In this document: positions 16,876-25,839 of the stretch, in pieces
Layout of the letters: every line of letters begins with the position of its first letter
Position numbering within the stretch: the first letter of the stretch is position 1
Assembly: GCA_013912105.1 (NCBI GenBank)
Contig: JACERY010000004.1
Span: 33,637 to 97,636, forward strand
Direction: 5' to 3'
Source: Acidimicrobiales bacterium
GTDB lineage: Bacteria; Actinomycetota; Acidimicrobiia; Acidimicrobiales; UBA8592
Length of the DNA stretch: 64,000 bases
Translations under genes and position numbers: made by a program
Notes under the pieces: generated by a model
Databases searched by the model: none
What the model saw: only the letters and a program-made list of their open reading frames with translations
What the model was told of the DNA's origin: nothing

Positions 16876-17976
16876 ATGAATAAACTCATAGCAATTGATA
16901 TGCCATGTGGAGACTTTTTCGTTAATTGTGTTCGTGCTGCTTGGGATGCCGGTGACGCTGTATTGCCAATAGATCAAAGGCTACCGCAGTCATTGAAGCA
17001 GCAGATTATTGAGGGGTTTGGTGTTGGAGTCGTCGTTGACGAATCTGGTGAATCTACCTTTAACGGGCGTGAAATTGGGACAGATGACGCATTGGTAATT
17101 TCTACTAGCGGAACGACTGGAACCCCTAAAGGTGTTGTTCTCACTCATGATGCTATGAAAGCTTCTTCTGAAATGACTTCTCTTGCTTTGTCAGTAGACC
17201 CGAGTTTAGATACGTGGTTATGCTGCCTCCCAGTATCTCATATCGGAGGTTTTTCTGTAATCTCTCGAGCGATCCATACAGGAACAGAACTGCGAACACA
17301 CGAATATTTCGATGCTTCACGTTGCGAACAGACTGGTCGTGATGGAGCCTCGCTTGTCTCTGTAGTACCCACCGTTCTAGAACGTTTTGATACGAGTGTT
17401 TTTAGAAAATTGCTCGTAGGTGGATCTGCGATACCCTCATCATTGCCTCCAAACGCAGTTGCGACGTATGGAATGACTGAGACAGGAAGCGGCATTGTCT
17501 ATAATGGTTCACCTTTAGAGGGTGTTAAAATTGAAATAAGAGAAGGTGAAATTTACGTTCAGTCCCCTTCCCTCTTTAGAACTTATCTTGGCCAAAGTCC
17601 CAAAGTAAAAAATAATTGGTTTGGAACAGGTGATGCCGGTTACCTGACGGAGGCTGGAAAGTTAGTAGTGACCGGACGACTTGATGACGCTATCGTTACC
17701 GGCGGTGAGAAAGTTTGGCCAGCATTAATTGAAAAACATCTGCACTCCTTAGGTTTATTTCAAGAAGTTGCAGTAATCGGACGACCAAGTAACGAATGGG
17801 GGCAAATCGTTACCGCTGTCGTGATACTGAACAATCCAAATAAGGTGCCGCCGATAGAGAATATCAGAGAGCAACTAGACCCCTTACTCCCGCGCTATGC
17901 ACTTCCAAAAGCTATCGAGGTAGTTGATAGCCTACCTAGAAACATTGCAGGAAAAATTTTAAGAAACAATATCTAA
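16876..17976 (+). CDS. menE: o-Succinylbenzoate-CoA ligase (menaquinone)
   Basis: MenE activates o-succinylbenzoate with ATP and CoA. The 366-residue enzyme belongs to the ANL superfamily. Motifs in order: phosphate loop STSGTTGTPKGVVLTHDAM (about 76-94), VLERF and LLVGGSAIP, ATYGMTETGSG (adenylate site), GTGDAGYLTEAGKLVVTGR with the hinge Asp, and C-terminal LPRNIAGKILRNNI containing the adenylation Lys. It is about 100 residues shorter than E. coli-type AMP ligases, like the short actinobacterial MenE. Its neighbours menC, menH and menD on the opposite strand support the assignment. Convergent with menC at a 4-base gap. Confidence 0.9.
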   Translation: MNKLIAIDMPCGDFFVNCVRAAWDAGDAVLPIDQRLPQSLKQQIIEGFGVGVVVDESGESTFNGREIGTDDALVISTSGTTGTPKGVVLTHDAMKASSEMTSLALSVDPSLDTWLCCLPVSHIGGFSVISRAIHTGTELRTHEYFDASRCEQTGRDGASLVSVVPTVLERFDTSVFRKLLVGGSAIPSSLPPNAVATYGMTETGSGIVYNGSPLEGVKIEIREGEIYVQSPSLFRTYLGQSPKVKNNWFGTGDAGYLTEAGKLVVTGRLDDAIVTGGEKVWPALIEKHLHSLGLFQEVAVIGRPSNEWGQIVTAVVILNNPNKVPPIENIREQLDPLLPRYALPKAIEVVDSLPRNIAGKILRNNI

Positions 17977-17980
17977 GTTG

Positions 17981-18940
17981 CTAAGTGAGGCTGATCTTAC
18001 CATCCGTCGGCACAAGCGGCCCCATACCTTTATCGTCAATAAAAACTGCAGTTCCCAAACCATGAGCAAGATCTGGGGATACATATGCTGCTAGGTGGCA
18101 CCATGTGCGCAAACCTACTGGCCCATCATAAGTTGAGGAAATCACGACTTGGATCCCATTACTTTGCGTTTCTTTCGCGATTTTCAAAGTATCGTCTATC
18201 CCTCCTATCAGTGATGGCTTTACGACTACATAGTCCATAAGCTTGTTTTGTAACCCATATTCAAGTGCACCTTTTTTTCTTATCAGATCATCTGCTGCTA
18301 TTGGAACAGAAACCATTTTTCTTAGATGAAACAGTTCATCAAGAGTTGATACTGGGTCTTCAACGTATTCAAGTCTTTCTCCAAGTGTTTTCGTAGCATA
18401 TTCAAGGCGTTCAGAAGCCTCACCCAAAGACCACATGCCATTGGGGTCTAATCTGACTTTCTGAGATGAAGAGAGTACTTCAGATAGAAGTTTAATTTTC
18501 TCGAAGTCATCTGAGAAACCCAACTTAACCTTGATTACTGAATACCCATCCCGTTGTAATCTTTCTAATGATTCAGGGAATTCCTTAACCGCTATTCCAC
18601 CAATTAGTCCATTAACTTTAATAGAGTTACTGGCTCCTCCAAGAACTGACCAAAGAGGAGCGCCTATTTGCAGCGCCTTCAGGTTCCAGTTTGCCATATT
18701 AATGCCTGAGCGAACTTCATCGGAAGGAACGAAGTTGATTCCTCTCGAAATGTTTTCTAATTCTTTTTCAAGGTCTTGATATGGAACACTTGACCATCCT
18801 GGGAGAGGTAAAATTTCTCCTTCTCCGGAGTTATCGTGATCTCTGATCCTGATGAAATAACCTACTCTGGTTGAAATTTTCCCCCTGGCCGTGATGATTG
18901 GCTCTCTTAATTGGTAAGAAACTTTTTCGAATTGAATCAT
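17981..18940 (-). CDS. menC: o-Succinylbenzoate synthase
   Basis: MenC dehydrates SHCHC to o-succinylbenzoate in the menaquinone pathway. The 319-residue protein is of the enolase superfamily: KVKLGF (catalytic Lys, KxK motif), RLDPNGMW (first metal Asp), YVEDP (Glu) and AADD (third metal ligand), followed by VVKPSLIGGI with the second catalytic Lys and a late VISSTYDGPVGL. The order and spacing match MenC rather than a racemase, and menH overlaps it by four bases. Muconate cycloisomerase-like activity is the alternative, unlikely in this context. Confidence 0.9.
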   Translation of the reverse strand: MIQFEKVSYQLREPIITARGKISTRVGYFIRIRDHDNSGEGEILPLPGWSSVPYQDLEKELENISRGINFVPSDEVRSGINMANWNLKALQIGAPLWSVLGGASNSIKVNGLIGGIAVKEFPESLERLQRDGYSVIKVKLGFSDDFEKIKLLSEVLSSSQKVRLDPNGMWSLGEASERLEYATKTLGERLEYVEDPVSTLDELFHLRKMVSVPIAADDLIRKKGALEYGLQNKLMDYVVVKPSLIGGIDDTLKIAKETQSNGIQVVISSTYDGPVGLRTWCHLAAYVSPDLAHGLGTAVFIDDKGMGPLVPTDGKISLT

Positions 18941-19743
18941 CTAACGGCCTGCGAATCTAAGAAACGACTGATTAGGTTGGCTGTTTCCTTCGGCTTTTCA
19001 TAATGAACTGCATGTCCTGCGTTAGGAATAATTTCAAATTCTCCATAAGGTATTTTTCTGATCATAGATTCTGCGATATTAAGAAATTTTTCGTCTTGCT
19101 CACCTACTATTAACAAAATAGGGATTTTGAGATATTCTAATTTTGACCAGAGAGATTCCATAACACCAGTTCCGGCCATTCTTAAGTGGTTTGCAAGTCC
19201 ATGTGTTCTATGACTAAGCCTTATGCGTCGTATTTTTTCTTTTCTCTGGATAGAAAGATTTTCCTGGGAGGAGAAGATACGCTTTTTTTCCCAGAAACTG
19301 ACGAATTGTTGCAAGCCACTTACCTCAATCTCTTCTGCTAATTTTGCATCTTCGACTGCGCGTAAATATCTATCTTGTTCCTTCTCTATCCCTGGGGAAC
19401 CTCCAATCAAAACCAATGAATTTATGGATTTCTGCCTGACTGTGGCATAAGACAAAGCCAGTCGGGCACCCATTGAATAACCTACAATATTAAATGGCTT
19501 GACAAGAGAAGTCTCCGCTACACCATCAAGTTGTTTGACCATTTCGCCCATACGGTATGGGCGAAGTTCTAAAGGTGAGGGACTTCTTCCATGCCCAATT
19601 AGGTCAGGTGCAGTACAATTGTATGGAAGTAATTCTGATAATTCATTCATTGATTCATGGCTTCCTGTAAAACCATGAAGCATGAGAACCTCATTTACCT
19701 TGTCATAATTGTCTGTATAAAGAGGAAAATTAGATCTGCGCAT
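18937..19743 (-). CDS. menH: SHCHC synthase, alpha/beta hydrolase
   Basis: MenH removes pyruvate from SEPHCHC to give SHCHC. The alpha/beta-hydrolase of 268 residues starts with VLMLHGFTGSHESM (oxyanion loop), then PDLIGHGRSPSP, the nucleophile elbow VGYSMGARLAL with Ser, the acid in VGEQDEKF, and the catalytic His in NAGHAVHYEKP. The sequence alone could fit many hydrolases; its place between menD (8-base gap) and menC (4-base overlap) decides. Start ATG at 19743. Confidence 0.85.
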   Translation of the reverse strand: MRRSNFPLYTDNYDKVNEVLMLHGFTGSHESMNELSELLPYNCTAPDLIGHGRSPSPLELRPYRMGEMVKQLDGVAETSLVKPFNIVGYSMGARLALSYATVRQKSINSLVLIGGSPGIEKEQDRYLRAVEDAKLAEEIEVSGLQQFVSFWEKKRIFSSQENLSIQRKEKIRRIRLSHRTHGLANHLRMAGTGVMESLWSKLEYLKIPILLIVGEQDEKFLNIAESMIRKIPYGEFEIIPNAGHAVHYEKPKETANLISRFLDSQAVR

Positions 19744-19751
19744 TTTAAATC

Positions 19752-21479
19752 CTACCCAAGAAGTTCGTTATTAAAATTTTCCCGTAGTTTCTGAAAGGTT
19801 TGCTCGGTAGCTTTGCTGTTGGTCTGATACCAGATCACTTTTAGCCCTCCTTCGTCAAGACCCTCAGTTACCGCTTTAGTAAGTTCGAAAGAAGTTTGAG
19901 GAGCTTCTACTGAAATACCGGCAGCATTTAAGATCTCCGGTATCTGAGCATGAGGAGGTGTTTCATAGAATTTCTCAAATACCTCAGTTTCGATAGTTCT
20001 AGAAATTGGGAGAAAAGAAAAAATACCTCCGCCACCATTATCAAATATGACTACTGTAAGGTCTGTTTCTAAACGTTTAGCTGCTAGGAAACCTCCTAGG
20101 TCATGTGTCGCGGCTACATCTCCAACGACCGTAAGGGTTTTTCCAACTGATGCATGCGCAACTCCAATACTTGTGGAGATGATTCCATCTATCCCATTTG
20201 CTCCCCTGTTGGTAATAGTTCTGAAGGCCTTACCTTCATTTAGAAAAGCCAGTTCAGCATCTCTGATTACCATTGAGTTGGATAGAACGATGGTCGTTGT
20301 ATCTACAATCCCCATTCGAGCACTGTAGATAGCGGAGACTTCACTTTCTTCCATTTTTATTGAATTACGTATCGTCGAAACTGCTAAAGCATCGGCGTTA
20401 CTCCATTCGCTTAGCCACTCAGATTTTGGACGTATCTGAGTAGCGGATTCACTAAACACGTAGAAGGGATTACCTTCAAGAATTTCTGTTACCTGATTCG
20501 CTGGGTCATTCCAGTCTGTTCCAGGCGCAACTAATATTTGCTGTACAGGCGGGTTTTTTATTAACCAATTTTTATATGATTTAGACGTCGGAGTTAACCC
20601 GACATTAATAATGATCTCGGCTTGTTCCAGCCTATGCAGAAAACGTTCTGAGCTGCATATGATTTCGCCAGTGGTAATGATATTCGGACTATCTTTAAAC
20701 GACCCTCCTCTCATCTGAGAACCCGGATCGGAAATAATGGGCCAACTTGCGCTCTTGCTAAAATTACAAATCTGTTGAATGACATTATTTGGAAGATCAT
20801 TTGGGCCGACAATTATTAAACCTTTTTCATGCTTTTGGGCTAATTCTTTAAGCCTTCGCCCACTTGGTAAATTATCTATTGATGCTTCAAATGGCTTAAC
20901 TGTTGCTTCAGGTAAATTGATTTCGGTATTCGGTTCAAGAGGTTCACGGAAGGGCCAATTTAAGTGAACTGGTCCTTTCCCATGAACTGAACGTTCCCAT
21001 GAGCGAACTGCAATGCTTCTAGCAAACATTTCATCAACTTCAGCAGCTACGGGAAGGTCATAACTCCAGCGAACATTTGGTCCATACAAATTGACTTGAT
21101 CAATTGTTTGGCCTGCTCCCCATTGTCTTTGTTCTGGAGGTCGATCAGCGCTACAGATGATCATTGGTACTCCAGCGTGATTAGCTTCTATTACTGCTGG
21201 CAGGTAATTGGCAGAAGCTGTTCCAGATGTGCACACAAGGATGCAGGGAGTCCCATTTTTTTTAGCATTTCCTAATGCATAAAAACCCGCAGTTCGTTCG
21301 TCAATTAATACTTTTGTTGTAAGCCCGACGCTATGAGCAGATAAAACTAAAGGGGTATTTCTTGAACCAGGAGAAATTATTACTTCTTTTACCCCTAGAG
21401 CCTTCATTTCAGTAAAGAAACGAATGCAAAAGGGATATGGGGAAAGCATTTTTCTGTCGTTTGATTTATGAGTAGTCAC
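19752..21479 (-). CDS. menD: SEPHCHC synthase
   Basis: MenD is a TPP enzyme that adds succinic semialdehyde (from 2-oxoglutarate) to isochorismate. The 575-residue protein opens with YPFCIRFFTEMKALGVKEV, then ISPGSRNTPL, a MenD signature, and CTSGTASANYLPAVIEA. PADRPPEL-like SADRPPEQRQWGAGQTIDQ follows. The C-terminal TPP domain has TNRGANGIDGIISTSIG and VVGDVAATHDLGG, and IFDNGGGGIFSFLPI. The length is normal. It is the first gene of the menD-menH-menC run. The TPP is made by the product of thiN, also in this window. Confidence 0.94.
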   Translation of the reverse strand: MTTHKSNDRKMLSPYPFCIRFFTEMKALGVKEVIISPGSRNTPLVLSAHSVGLTTKVLIDERTAGFYALGNAKKNGTPCILVCTSGTASANYLPAVIEANHAGVPMIICSADRPPEQRQWGAGQTIDQVNLYGPNVRWSYDLPVAAEVDEMFARSIAVRSWERSVHGKGPVHLNWPFREPLEPNTEINLPEATVKPFEASIDNLPSGRRLKELAQKHEKGLIIVGPNDLPNNVIQQICNFSKSASWPIISDPGSQMRGGSFKDSPNIITTGEIICSSERFLHRLEQAEIIINVGLTPTSKSYKNWLIKNPPVQQILVAPGTDWNDPANQVTEILEGNPFYVFSESATQIRPKSEWLSEWSNADALAVSTIRNSIKMEESEVSAIYSARMGIVDTTTIVLSNSMVIRDAELAFLNEGKAFRTITNRGANGIDGIISTSIGVAHASVGKTLTVVGDVAATHDLGGFLAAKRLETDLTVVIFDNGGGGIFSFLPISRTIETEVFEKFYETPPHAQIPEILNAAGISVEAPQTSFELTKAVTEGLDEGGLKVIWYQTNSKATEQTFQKLRENFNNELLG

Positions 21480-21580
21480 TATTTAAAAGTCTAGGAGTAA
21501 ACGCGGCTGAGACCTAACTTCTGAGACTTTAAAGCTTCTTTATCCTTCAACATCATGAAGTAAGAGATTACGCTCGGAGT

Positions 21581-22939
21581 GTGAATTTAGAATCATTAAA
21601 GAAACGCGTACAACCAGACACAATTATTGACGATCAAGAAATTATCGCTGGTTTTGTTGATGATTGGACTAGAAGGTTCCGTGGACACACTTCCGTTGTC
21701 GCCATCCCAAGAAGCACATCTGAAGTAGCTGAAATTCTGAAATGGTGTTCATCCAACCAAGTAAGTGTCGTCCCCCAGGGAGGCAATACTGGAATGGTTG
21801 GGGGGGGCGTTCCGATGAATGGCGAACTAATTCTTTCATTACGGAGAATGAATAGAGTTGACTTTGTTGATGGACCTATTCCTCATATCATCGCCCAAGC
21901 AGGAGCCACATTAGCTTCTATTCAAGAATCAGCGACACATAACGGTTGGATGTACGGAGTTGATTTTAGTGCCAGAGAGTCTGCAACTATAGGTGGAACT
22001 ATCGCTACGAATGCAGGAGGAAACCACGTAATTCGCTATGGGGATACTCGCAGGCAAGTCGTTAGCCTCCAAGCTTTGACTGCTTCTGGGAAAATCATAG
22101 GAGATATTAGCGGTTTAACTAAGGACAATACTGGTTACCACTTGCCTAGTTTGTTATGCGGGAGCGAAGGAACGCTTGCGGTTATTACTCAAGCGCGACT
22201 TCGACTTTGGACACAACCACAAGAAAAGACTGTCGTCCTACTAGGTCTCCCTAGCCCGAAAGCAGCACTTGAGATTGTTAAATTTTTTGTTGCTTCTAAT
22301 GAGGAAACTCAAGCATGCGAAATATTTTTTGACAAAGGCCTTTCTCTGGTTTGCCAACAATTTGGTATTCAACCGCCTTGGCCCGAAAAGTGCTCCACGT
22401 ACTTACTTATTGAATTTGCTGGTTCAAAGGGTTTGCTTGACCGACTCAATGAAAGTGAAGGTGGTGAAATGCTAAAAGACTTTGACTTAATTGCGATAGG
22501 AGAAGAAAAGGTAAGCCAATCTCGGCTTTGGCGTTATAGGTCACTGCACACTGAAGCTATTTCTGCATCTGGAATTCCTCACAAGCTTGACATAACCATT
22601 CCATTTGAGAAGCTTTCTATTTTTTTCGATGAAATCGATTCTGTTGTTGAACAATCATCTCCGAATGCCGAAGCTTTTCTTTTCGGGCATGCTGGGGATG
22701 GAAATATCCACGTCAATTTAATTGGCTTAAAAGAAGACGATCTGGCTCCCGATGAAGCAGTTCTTGAGTTTGCAGCTTCGTTAGGCGGAAGTATTTCGGC
22801 AGAACATGGGATAGGACGAGCTAAGTCAAACTATCTACATCTACGAAGAACTCCTGAAGAAATCTCATTATTTAAAAACCTCAAGACTGCATTTGACCCG
22901 ACTGGGATTCTTAACCCGGGTGTAATTTTCCCAAACTAA
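21581..22939 (+). CDS. FAD-binding oxidase/dehydrogenase, GlcD/2-hydroxyacid type
   Basis: A soluble flavoprotein of 452 residues of the VAO family. The FAD_binding_4 domain includes VVPQGGNTGMVGGGVPM (phosphate loop) and GTIATNAGGNHVIRYGDTR, then a FAD-oxidase C domain with HAGDGNIHVNLI and AEHGIGRAKSNYL. These motifs are typical of D-lactate, D-2-hydroxyglutarate and glycolate dehydrogenases; the exact substrate is not readable. The start is a GTG at 21581. It is divergent from menD, which fits electron delivery to menaquinone, an inference from position only. Confidence 0.88.
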   Translation: MNLESLKKRVQPDTIIDDQEIIAGFVDDWTRRFRGHTSVVAIPRSTSEVAEILKWCSSNQVSVVPQGGNTGMVGGGVPMNGELILSLRRMNRVDFVDGPIPHIIAQAGATLASIQESATHNGWMYGVDFSARESATIGGTIATNAGGNHVIRYGDTRRQVVSLQALTASGKIIGDISGLTKDNTGYHLPSLLCGSEGTLAVITQARLRLWTQPQEKTVVLLGLPSPKAALEIVKFFVASNEETQACEIFFDKGLSLVCQQFGIQPPWPEKCSTYLLIEFAGSKGLLDRLNESEGGEMLKDFDLIAIGEEKVSQSRLWRYRSLHTEAISASGIPHKLDITIPFEKLSIFFDEIDSVVEQSSPNAEAFLFGHAGDGNIHVNLIGLKEDDLAPDEAVLEFAASLGGSISAEHGIGRAKSNYLHLRRTPEEISLFKNLKTAFDPTGILNPGVIFPN

Positions 22940-23067
22940 CTTCTAGTGTTCTGCAATTATAGAAAAATTCATCATCTTGAATAGAAATTACACTCTAGAG
23001 GTGCTTCTTTCGGCAATAATGGGATATCACACCAGAGTCATTTATAACGACGAGGAGAAGTCAGCGA

Positions 23068-23754
23068 ATGGTCTCACGCAATCAAGATTTATCCATGGAA
23101 ATTTGCCCCTCTATTCTTCCTGCTGACTTCAGCCGGCTTGGAGAAGAAGTCCAGATGCTGGAAGATTCTGGAGCCGATCGTATTCATTGGGACATTATGG
23201 ACGGGAATTTTGTTCCTAATTTAACAGTCGGACCAGATGTAGTAGCTTCCTGTCGTAAATGCGTTTCGCTTCCTTTTGAAGCCCACTTAATGGTTGAGGA
23301 CCCTGATTTATTAGCTCCTCTCTATATTGATGCAGGATGTGATTTAATTATGGTCCACGTCGAATCTGTCCGACATCTTGACAGGACTCTAAATGAAATT
23401 TTGAAGCTTGGCGCCAAAGCTGGGGTCACCTTAAACCCATCAACTCCCCTTGAAACCATAGAACATGTGCTTCACCTAGTTGATCAGGTCCTTGTCATGT
23501 CAGTGAATCCAGGTTTTGGTGGACAAAAGTATTTACCTTCGCAAGAATCAAAAATCACAAAACTAAAAGAAACAATTACTGAATTTGAATATGAGATTGA
23601 TATTGAAATTGATGGTGGGATAAATGAAGGCACTATTGCGCAAGCTACTGCGGCTGGTGCAAATATTTTTGTCGCAGGAAGTGCTATCTTTAACCATCCT
23701 GATGGTCCTTCCACTTCTATCGCTGCTTTGAGGGAAATAGCTGAGAAAAGCTAA
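23068..23754 (+). CDS. rpe: Ribulose-phosphate 3-epimerase
   Basis: Rpe interconverts ribulose 5-phosphate and xylulose 5-phosphate in the pentose phosphate pathway. The TIM-barrel protein has 228 residues: PSILPADFSRLGEEV (catalytic Ser/Asp region), HWDIMDGNFVPNLTVGP (metal His and Asp), FEAHLMVEDP, VMSVNPGFGGQKYLP and IEIDGGI, and a phosphate-binding FVAGSAIF. I kept the first ATG, preceded by GAGGAG; an internal ATG nine codons later would also give a full domain. The lipoprotein gene follows after 2 bases. Confidence 0.94.
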   Translation: MVSRNQDLSMEICPSILPADFSRLGEEVQMLEDSGADRIHWDIMDGNFVPNLTVGPDVVASCRKCVSLPFEAHLMVEDPDLLAPLYIDAGCDLIMVHVESVRHLDRTLNEILKLGAKAGVTLNPSTPLETIEHVLHLVDQVLVMSVNPGFGGQKYLPSQESKITKLKETITEFEYEIDIEIDGGINEGTIAQATAAGANIFVAGSAIFNHPDGPSTSIAALREIAEKS

Positions 23755-23756
23755 AA

Positions 23757-24209
23757 ATGGATAATATTTTCCGGCCTATCGGCCTTATCCTTGCCACATT
23801 TATGGTTATGGGTTGTACTACTAATTCTCAAGAGGATCCTTTAGCTTTTTGCAAGAGATTCCTTGAGGTAACTTCACCGGAGGCTCCACTTAGTAACTTC
23901 GATTTTGATAACCCGGAGAGTATCTCAAGAGCGGAAAAGGATTTATCTGATCTTGTTTCTATAGCTCCTGCACAGATAGTAGAAGATGCTCAAATAGTCG
24001 CTAATCTCTATACCGCTATTCTTCAAACACTAGTTTCTGTATCTACTAGTGACCGAGCTGGAACCCTTCAGCAGTTCCAAACAGATATTGACCGAGCATT
24101 GCCATCTATTGAAGCTTTATCATCATATGGAAGTCTTAAATGTGGCGTAATATACGAAGAAGAAAGTCCAGTTCCGACTGTTCCAATTCCTTTAGATTTG
24201 AATAACTAA
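23757..24209 (+). CDS. Putative lipoprotein, unknown function
   Basis: The 150-residue protein begins with a type II signal peptide: a short positively charged N-terminus, a hydrophobic stretch (about 7-17) and the lipobox MVMGC with Cys20 as lipidation site. The mature part has Cys32 and Cys136, possibly a disulfide, and is rich in Asp/Glu and Ser with a predicted helical character. No known family was recognised. It sits 2 bases after rpe, so it is probably co-transcribed, though a functional link is not obvious. Confidence 0.72.
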   Translation: MDNIFRPIGLILATFMVMGCTTNSQEDPLAFCKRFLEVTSPEAPLSNFDFDNPESISRAEKDLSDLVSIAPAQIVEDAQIVANLYTAILQTLVSVSTSDRAGTLQQFQTDIDRALPSIEALSSYGSLKCGVIYEEESPVPTVPIPLDLNN

Positions 24210-24222
24210 AACTGCTGAATTC

Positions 24223-24816
24223 TTAGTCGACTTCACCTCGAGAAGTGATTACATGGTCAACTATTCCATAGTCTTTTGCTTCTTCTGCTGTAAACCACCT
24301 GTCTCGGTCTGAGTCAGTTTGTACTTGCTCTACTGTTTGACCAGTATGTCCAGCTATTAATTCAGCCATTAACTTTTTTATGTAACTTAATTGCTCAGCT
24401 TGAATAGCAATATCGGAAGCTTGACCCTGAATGCCCCCTAGAGGTTGATGCATCATTATTCTTGCATGTTTCAATGAGTATCTTTTACCTGTTGCGCCTG
24501 CCCCAAGAAGAAATTGCCCCATAGACGCGCCTAACCCTAAGCAAAGAGTAGCCACATCGGGTTTAATCAATTGCATCGTGTCATAGATCGCCATTCCAGC
24601 TGTAACAGATCCACCTGGTGAATTTATATACATCCAAATATCTTTATCTGGGTCTTCCCCCTCTAAATAAAGTAACTGAGCTGTGATCTCTTTAGCTATC
24701 TCATCATCAACAGTATCCCAAAGCATCACAATGCGATTTCTTAGCAACTGTGAATAGACATTAAATTGTCCAGCCATTCGTGAAACGTCGTCGGATGCTT
24801 TGGTAGTTATAGTCAT
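24223..24816 (-). CDS. clpP: ATP-dependent Clp protease proteolytic subunit
   Basis: ClpP forms a double heptameric chamber that degrades proteins unfolded by ClpX or ClpC. The 197-residue protein has IYINSPGG-type [20 protein letters not shown], catalytic Ser in [14 protein letters not shown], catalytic His in [11 protein letters not shown], and the later Asp in [20 protein letters not shown]. Actinobacteria usually carry two clpP genes in tandem; only one is here, and clpX and tig are not adjacent. It is flanked by a tRNA-Leu gene 80 bases upstream on the same strand. Confidence 0.94.
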   Translation of the reverse strand: MTITTKASDDVSRMAGQFNVYSQLLRNRIVMLWDTVDDEIAKEITAQLLYLEGEDPDKDIWMYINSPGGSVTAGMAIYDTMQLIKPDVATLCLGLGASMGQFLLGAGATGKRYSLKHARIMMHQPLGGIQGQASDIAIQAEQLSYIKKLMAELIAGHTGQTVEQVQTDSDRDRWFTAEEAKDYGIVDHVITSRGEVD

Positions 24817-24896
24817 ATTCTCATTGCTCCAGATTTTCTTGGTTATTGATTATTCTAGAGGCTCCATCTATAGAAGCCATATTTTCAATTCTTATG

Positions 24897-24980
24897 TGCG
24901 CCGGGTGGGACTTGAACCCACACATCCTAATGGACACAGGGACCTAAACCCTGCGCGTCTGCCAATTCCGCCACCGGCGC
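24897..24980 (-). tRNA. tRNA-Leu (anticodon UAG)
   Basis: The minus strand folds into a class II tRNA of 84 bases. The seven-base acceptor stem is GCGCCGG with CCGGCGC. The D-arm contains GGCAGAC, and the anticodon stem is CAGGG/CCCTG around the loop TTTAGGT, giving anticodon UAG. A long variable arm (TGTCCATTAGGATGT) follows, then a T-arm with GTTCAAG. The discriminator base is A at 24897. CCA is not encoded (the next bases are CAT). UAG reads CUN Leu codons. Confidence 0.95.
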
Positions 24981-25041
24981 TTGATTTCGTAAGGTTACCT
25001 GCCTTACATGGATATCTGACACCTGCTTCAGTAGTAGCCGA

Positions 25042-25839
25042 TTATCCGTCAGTTGGTCGAAAAAACGGAGGGGAGATAATATCAGCATTTCCTTTCACGA
25101 ATAAACCTGCTGGAGCTCGACCTGTAGCCCTTTTAACTCCAGTAGGGTCAATGAATCCTGGTGTCGCTTTAACTTTTCTTGAGAAATTCGCTGGATCTAT
25201 TCCACTTCTCCAAACTGATTCGTAGACATGCCGGAGGTCAGAAATTGTAAATTGCTCATCAACAAATGCTGTGGCAAGAGTTGTGTACTCTAACTTAGAT
25301 GCTGCCCGCTCAAGACCATCTCTTAACATTTCTGAATGATCAAAAGCTAGAATAGGCCCTTCGTCATTGCCTAAAGCTTTATTAAATTCTGGCAAATCAT
25401 CCACCGCCCAAAACCTCGCTGCCCTAGCGTCTGAACCTGCTCTTGGAGTACCTGGGTCTGGCATGAAGGCAAGATACGCTACCGATGTAACCCTCATTTT
25501 AGTATCTCTTGCATCTCGTCCAGGGGTTGAGTAGGTCTGAAGTTGCTCTAAATGCGAAGGTTCTGCTGCTAATCCTGTTTTCTCAACAAGTTCCCGAAGA
25601 GCAGTTTGTGTAATGGATTCATTTGGATTGAGATGCCCACCTGGCAGTGCCCACGACCCGCTTTGAGGGGGGTTGGCTCGTTCTACCAACAGAACGGCCA
25701 GCCTTCCTAAACGGATAGTAAGCAAGATTACATCAGCTGTAACAGCATTAGGCGGGTAGTCACTGGGTTCATAACTCTCAACGAATAAACGGTCCTCATC
25801 GGAAGGTTTTTTGTTAATTTGCTTTTCTTCAGTATCCAT
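25042..25839 (-). CDS. nrtR: NrtR-type Nudix-related regulator of NAD metabolism
   Basis: NrtR proteins fuse a Nudix-like domain that senses ADP-ribose or NAD-related ligands to a C-terminal winged helix. The 265-residue protein has the Nudix domain at about 30-165: GGHLNPNES then TALRELVEKTGL, where the second Glu of the usual EExxG is Lys, so hydrolase activity may be lost. The winged helix follows (about 185-255): FTISDLRHVYESVW and ANFSRKVKATPGFI. The gene overlaps pncA by one base (TAATG), and pncB is next upstream; both are classic NrtR targets. A working Nudix hydrolase is the alternative. Confidence 0.85.
   Translation of the reverse strand: MDTEEKQINKKPSDEDRLFVESYEPSDYPPNAVTADVILLTIRLGRLAVLLVERANPPQSGSWALPGGHLNPNESITQTALRELVEKTGLAAEPSHLEQLQTYSTPGRDARDTKMRVTSVAYLAFMPDPGTPRAGSDARAARFWAVDDLPEFNKALGNDEGPILAFDHSEMLRDGLERAASKLEYTTLATAFVDEQFTISDLRHVYESVWRSGIDPANFSRKVKATPGFIDPTGVKRATGRAPAGLFVKGNADIISPPFFRPTDG

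Noticed and set aside
24800..25225. Plus-strand 141-residue ORF across tRNA-Leu and nrtR
   Set aside because: It runs through the tRNA gene and antisense to nrtR; composition and context mark it as a shadow.
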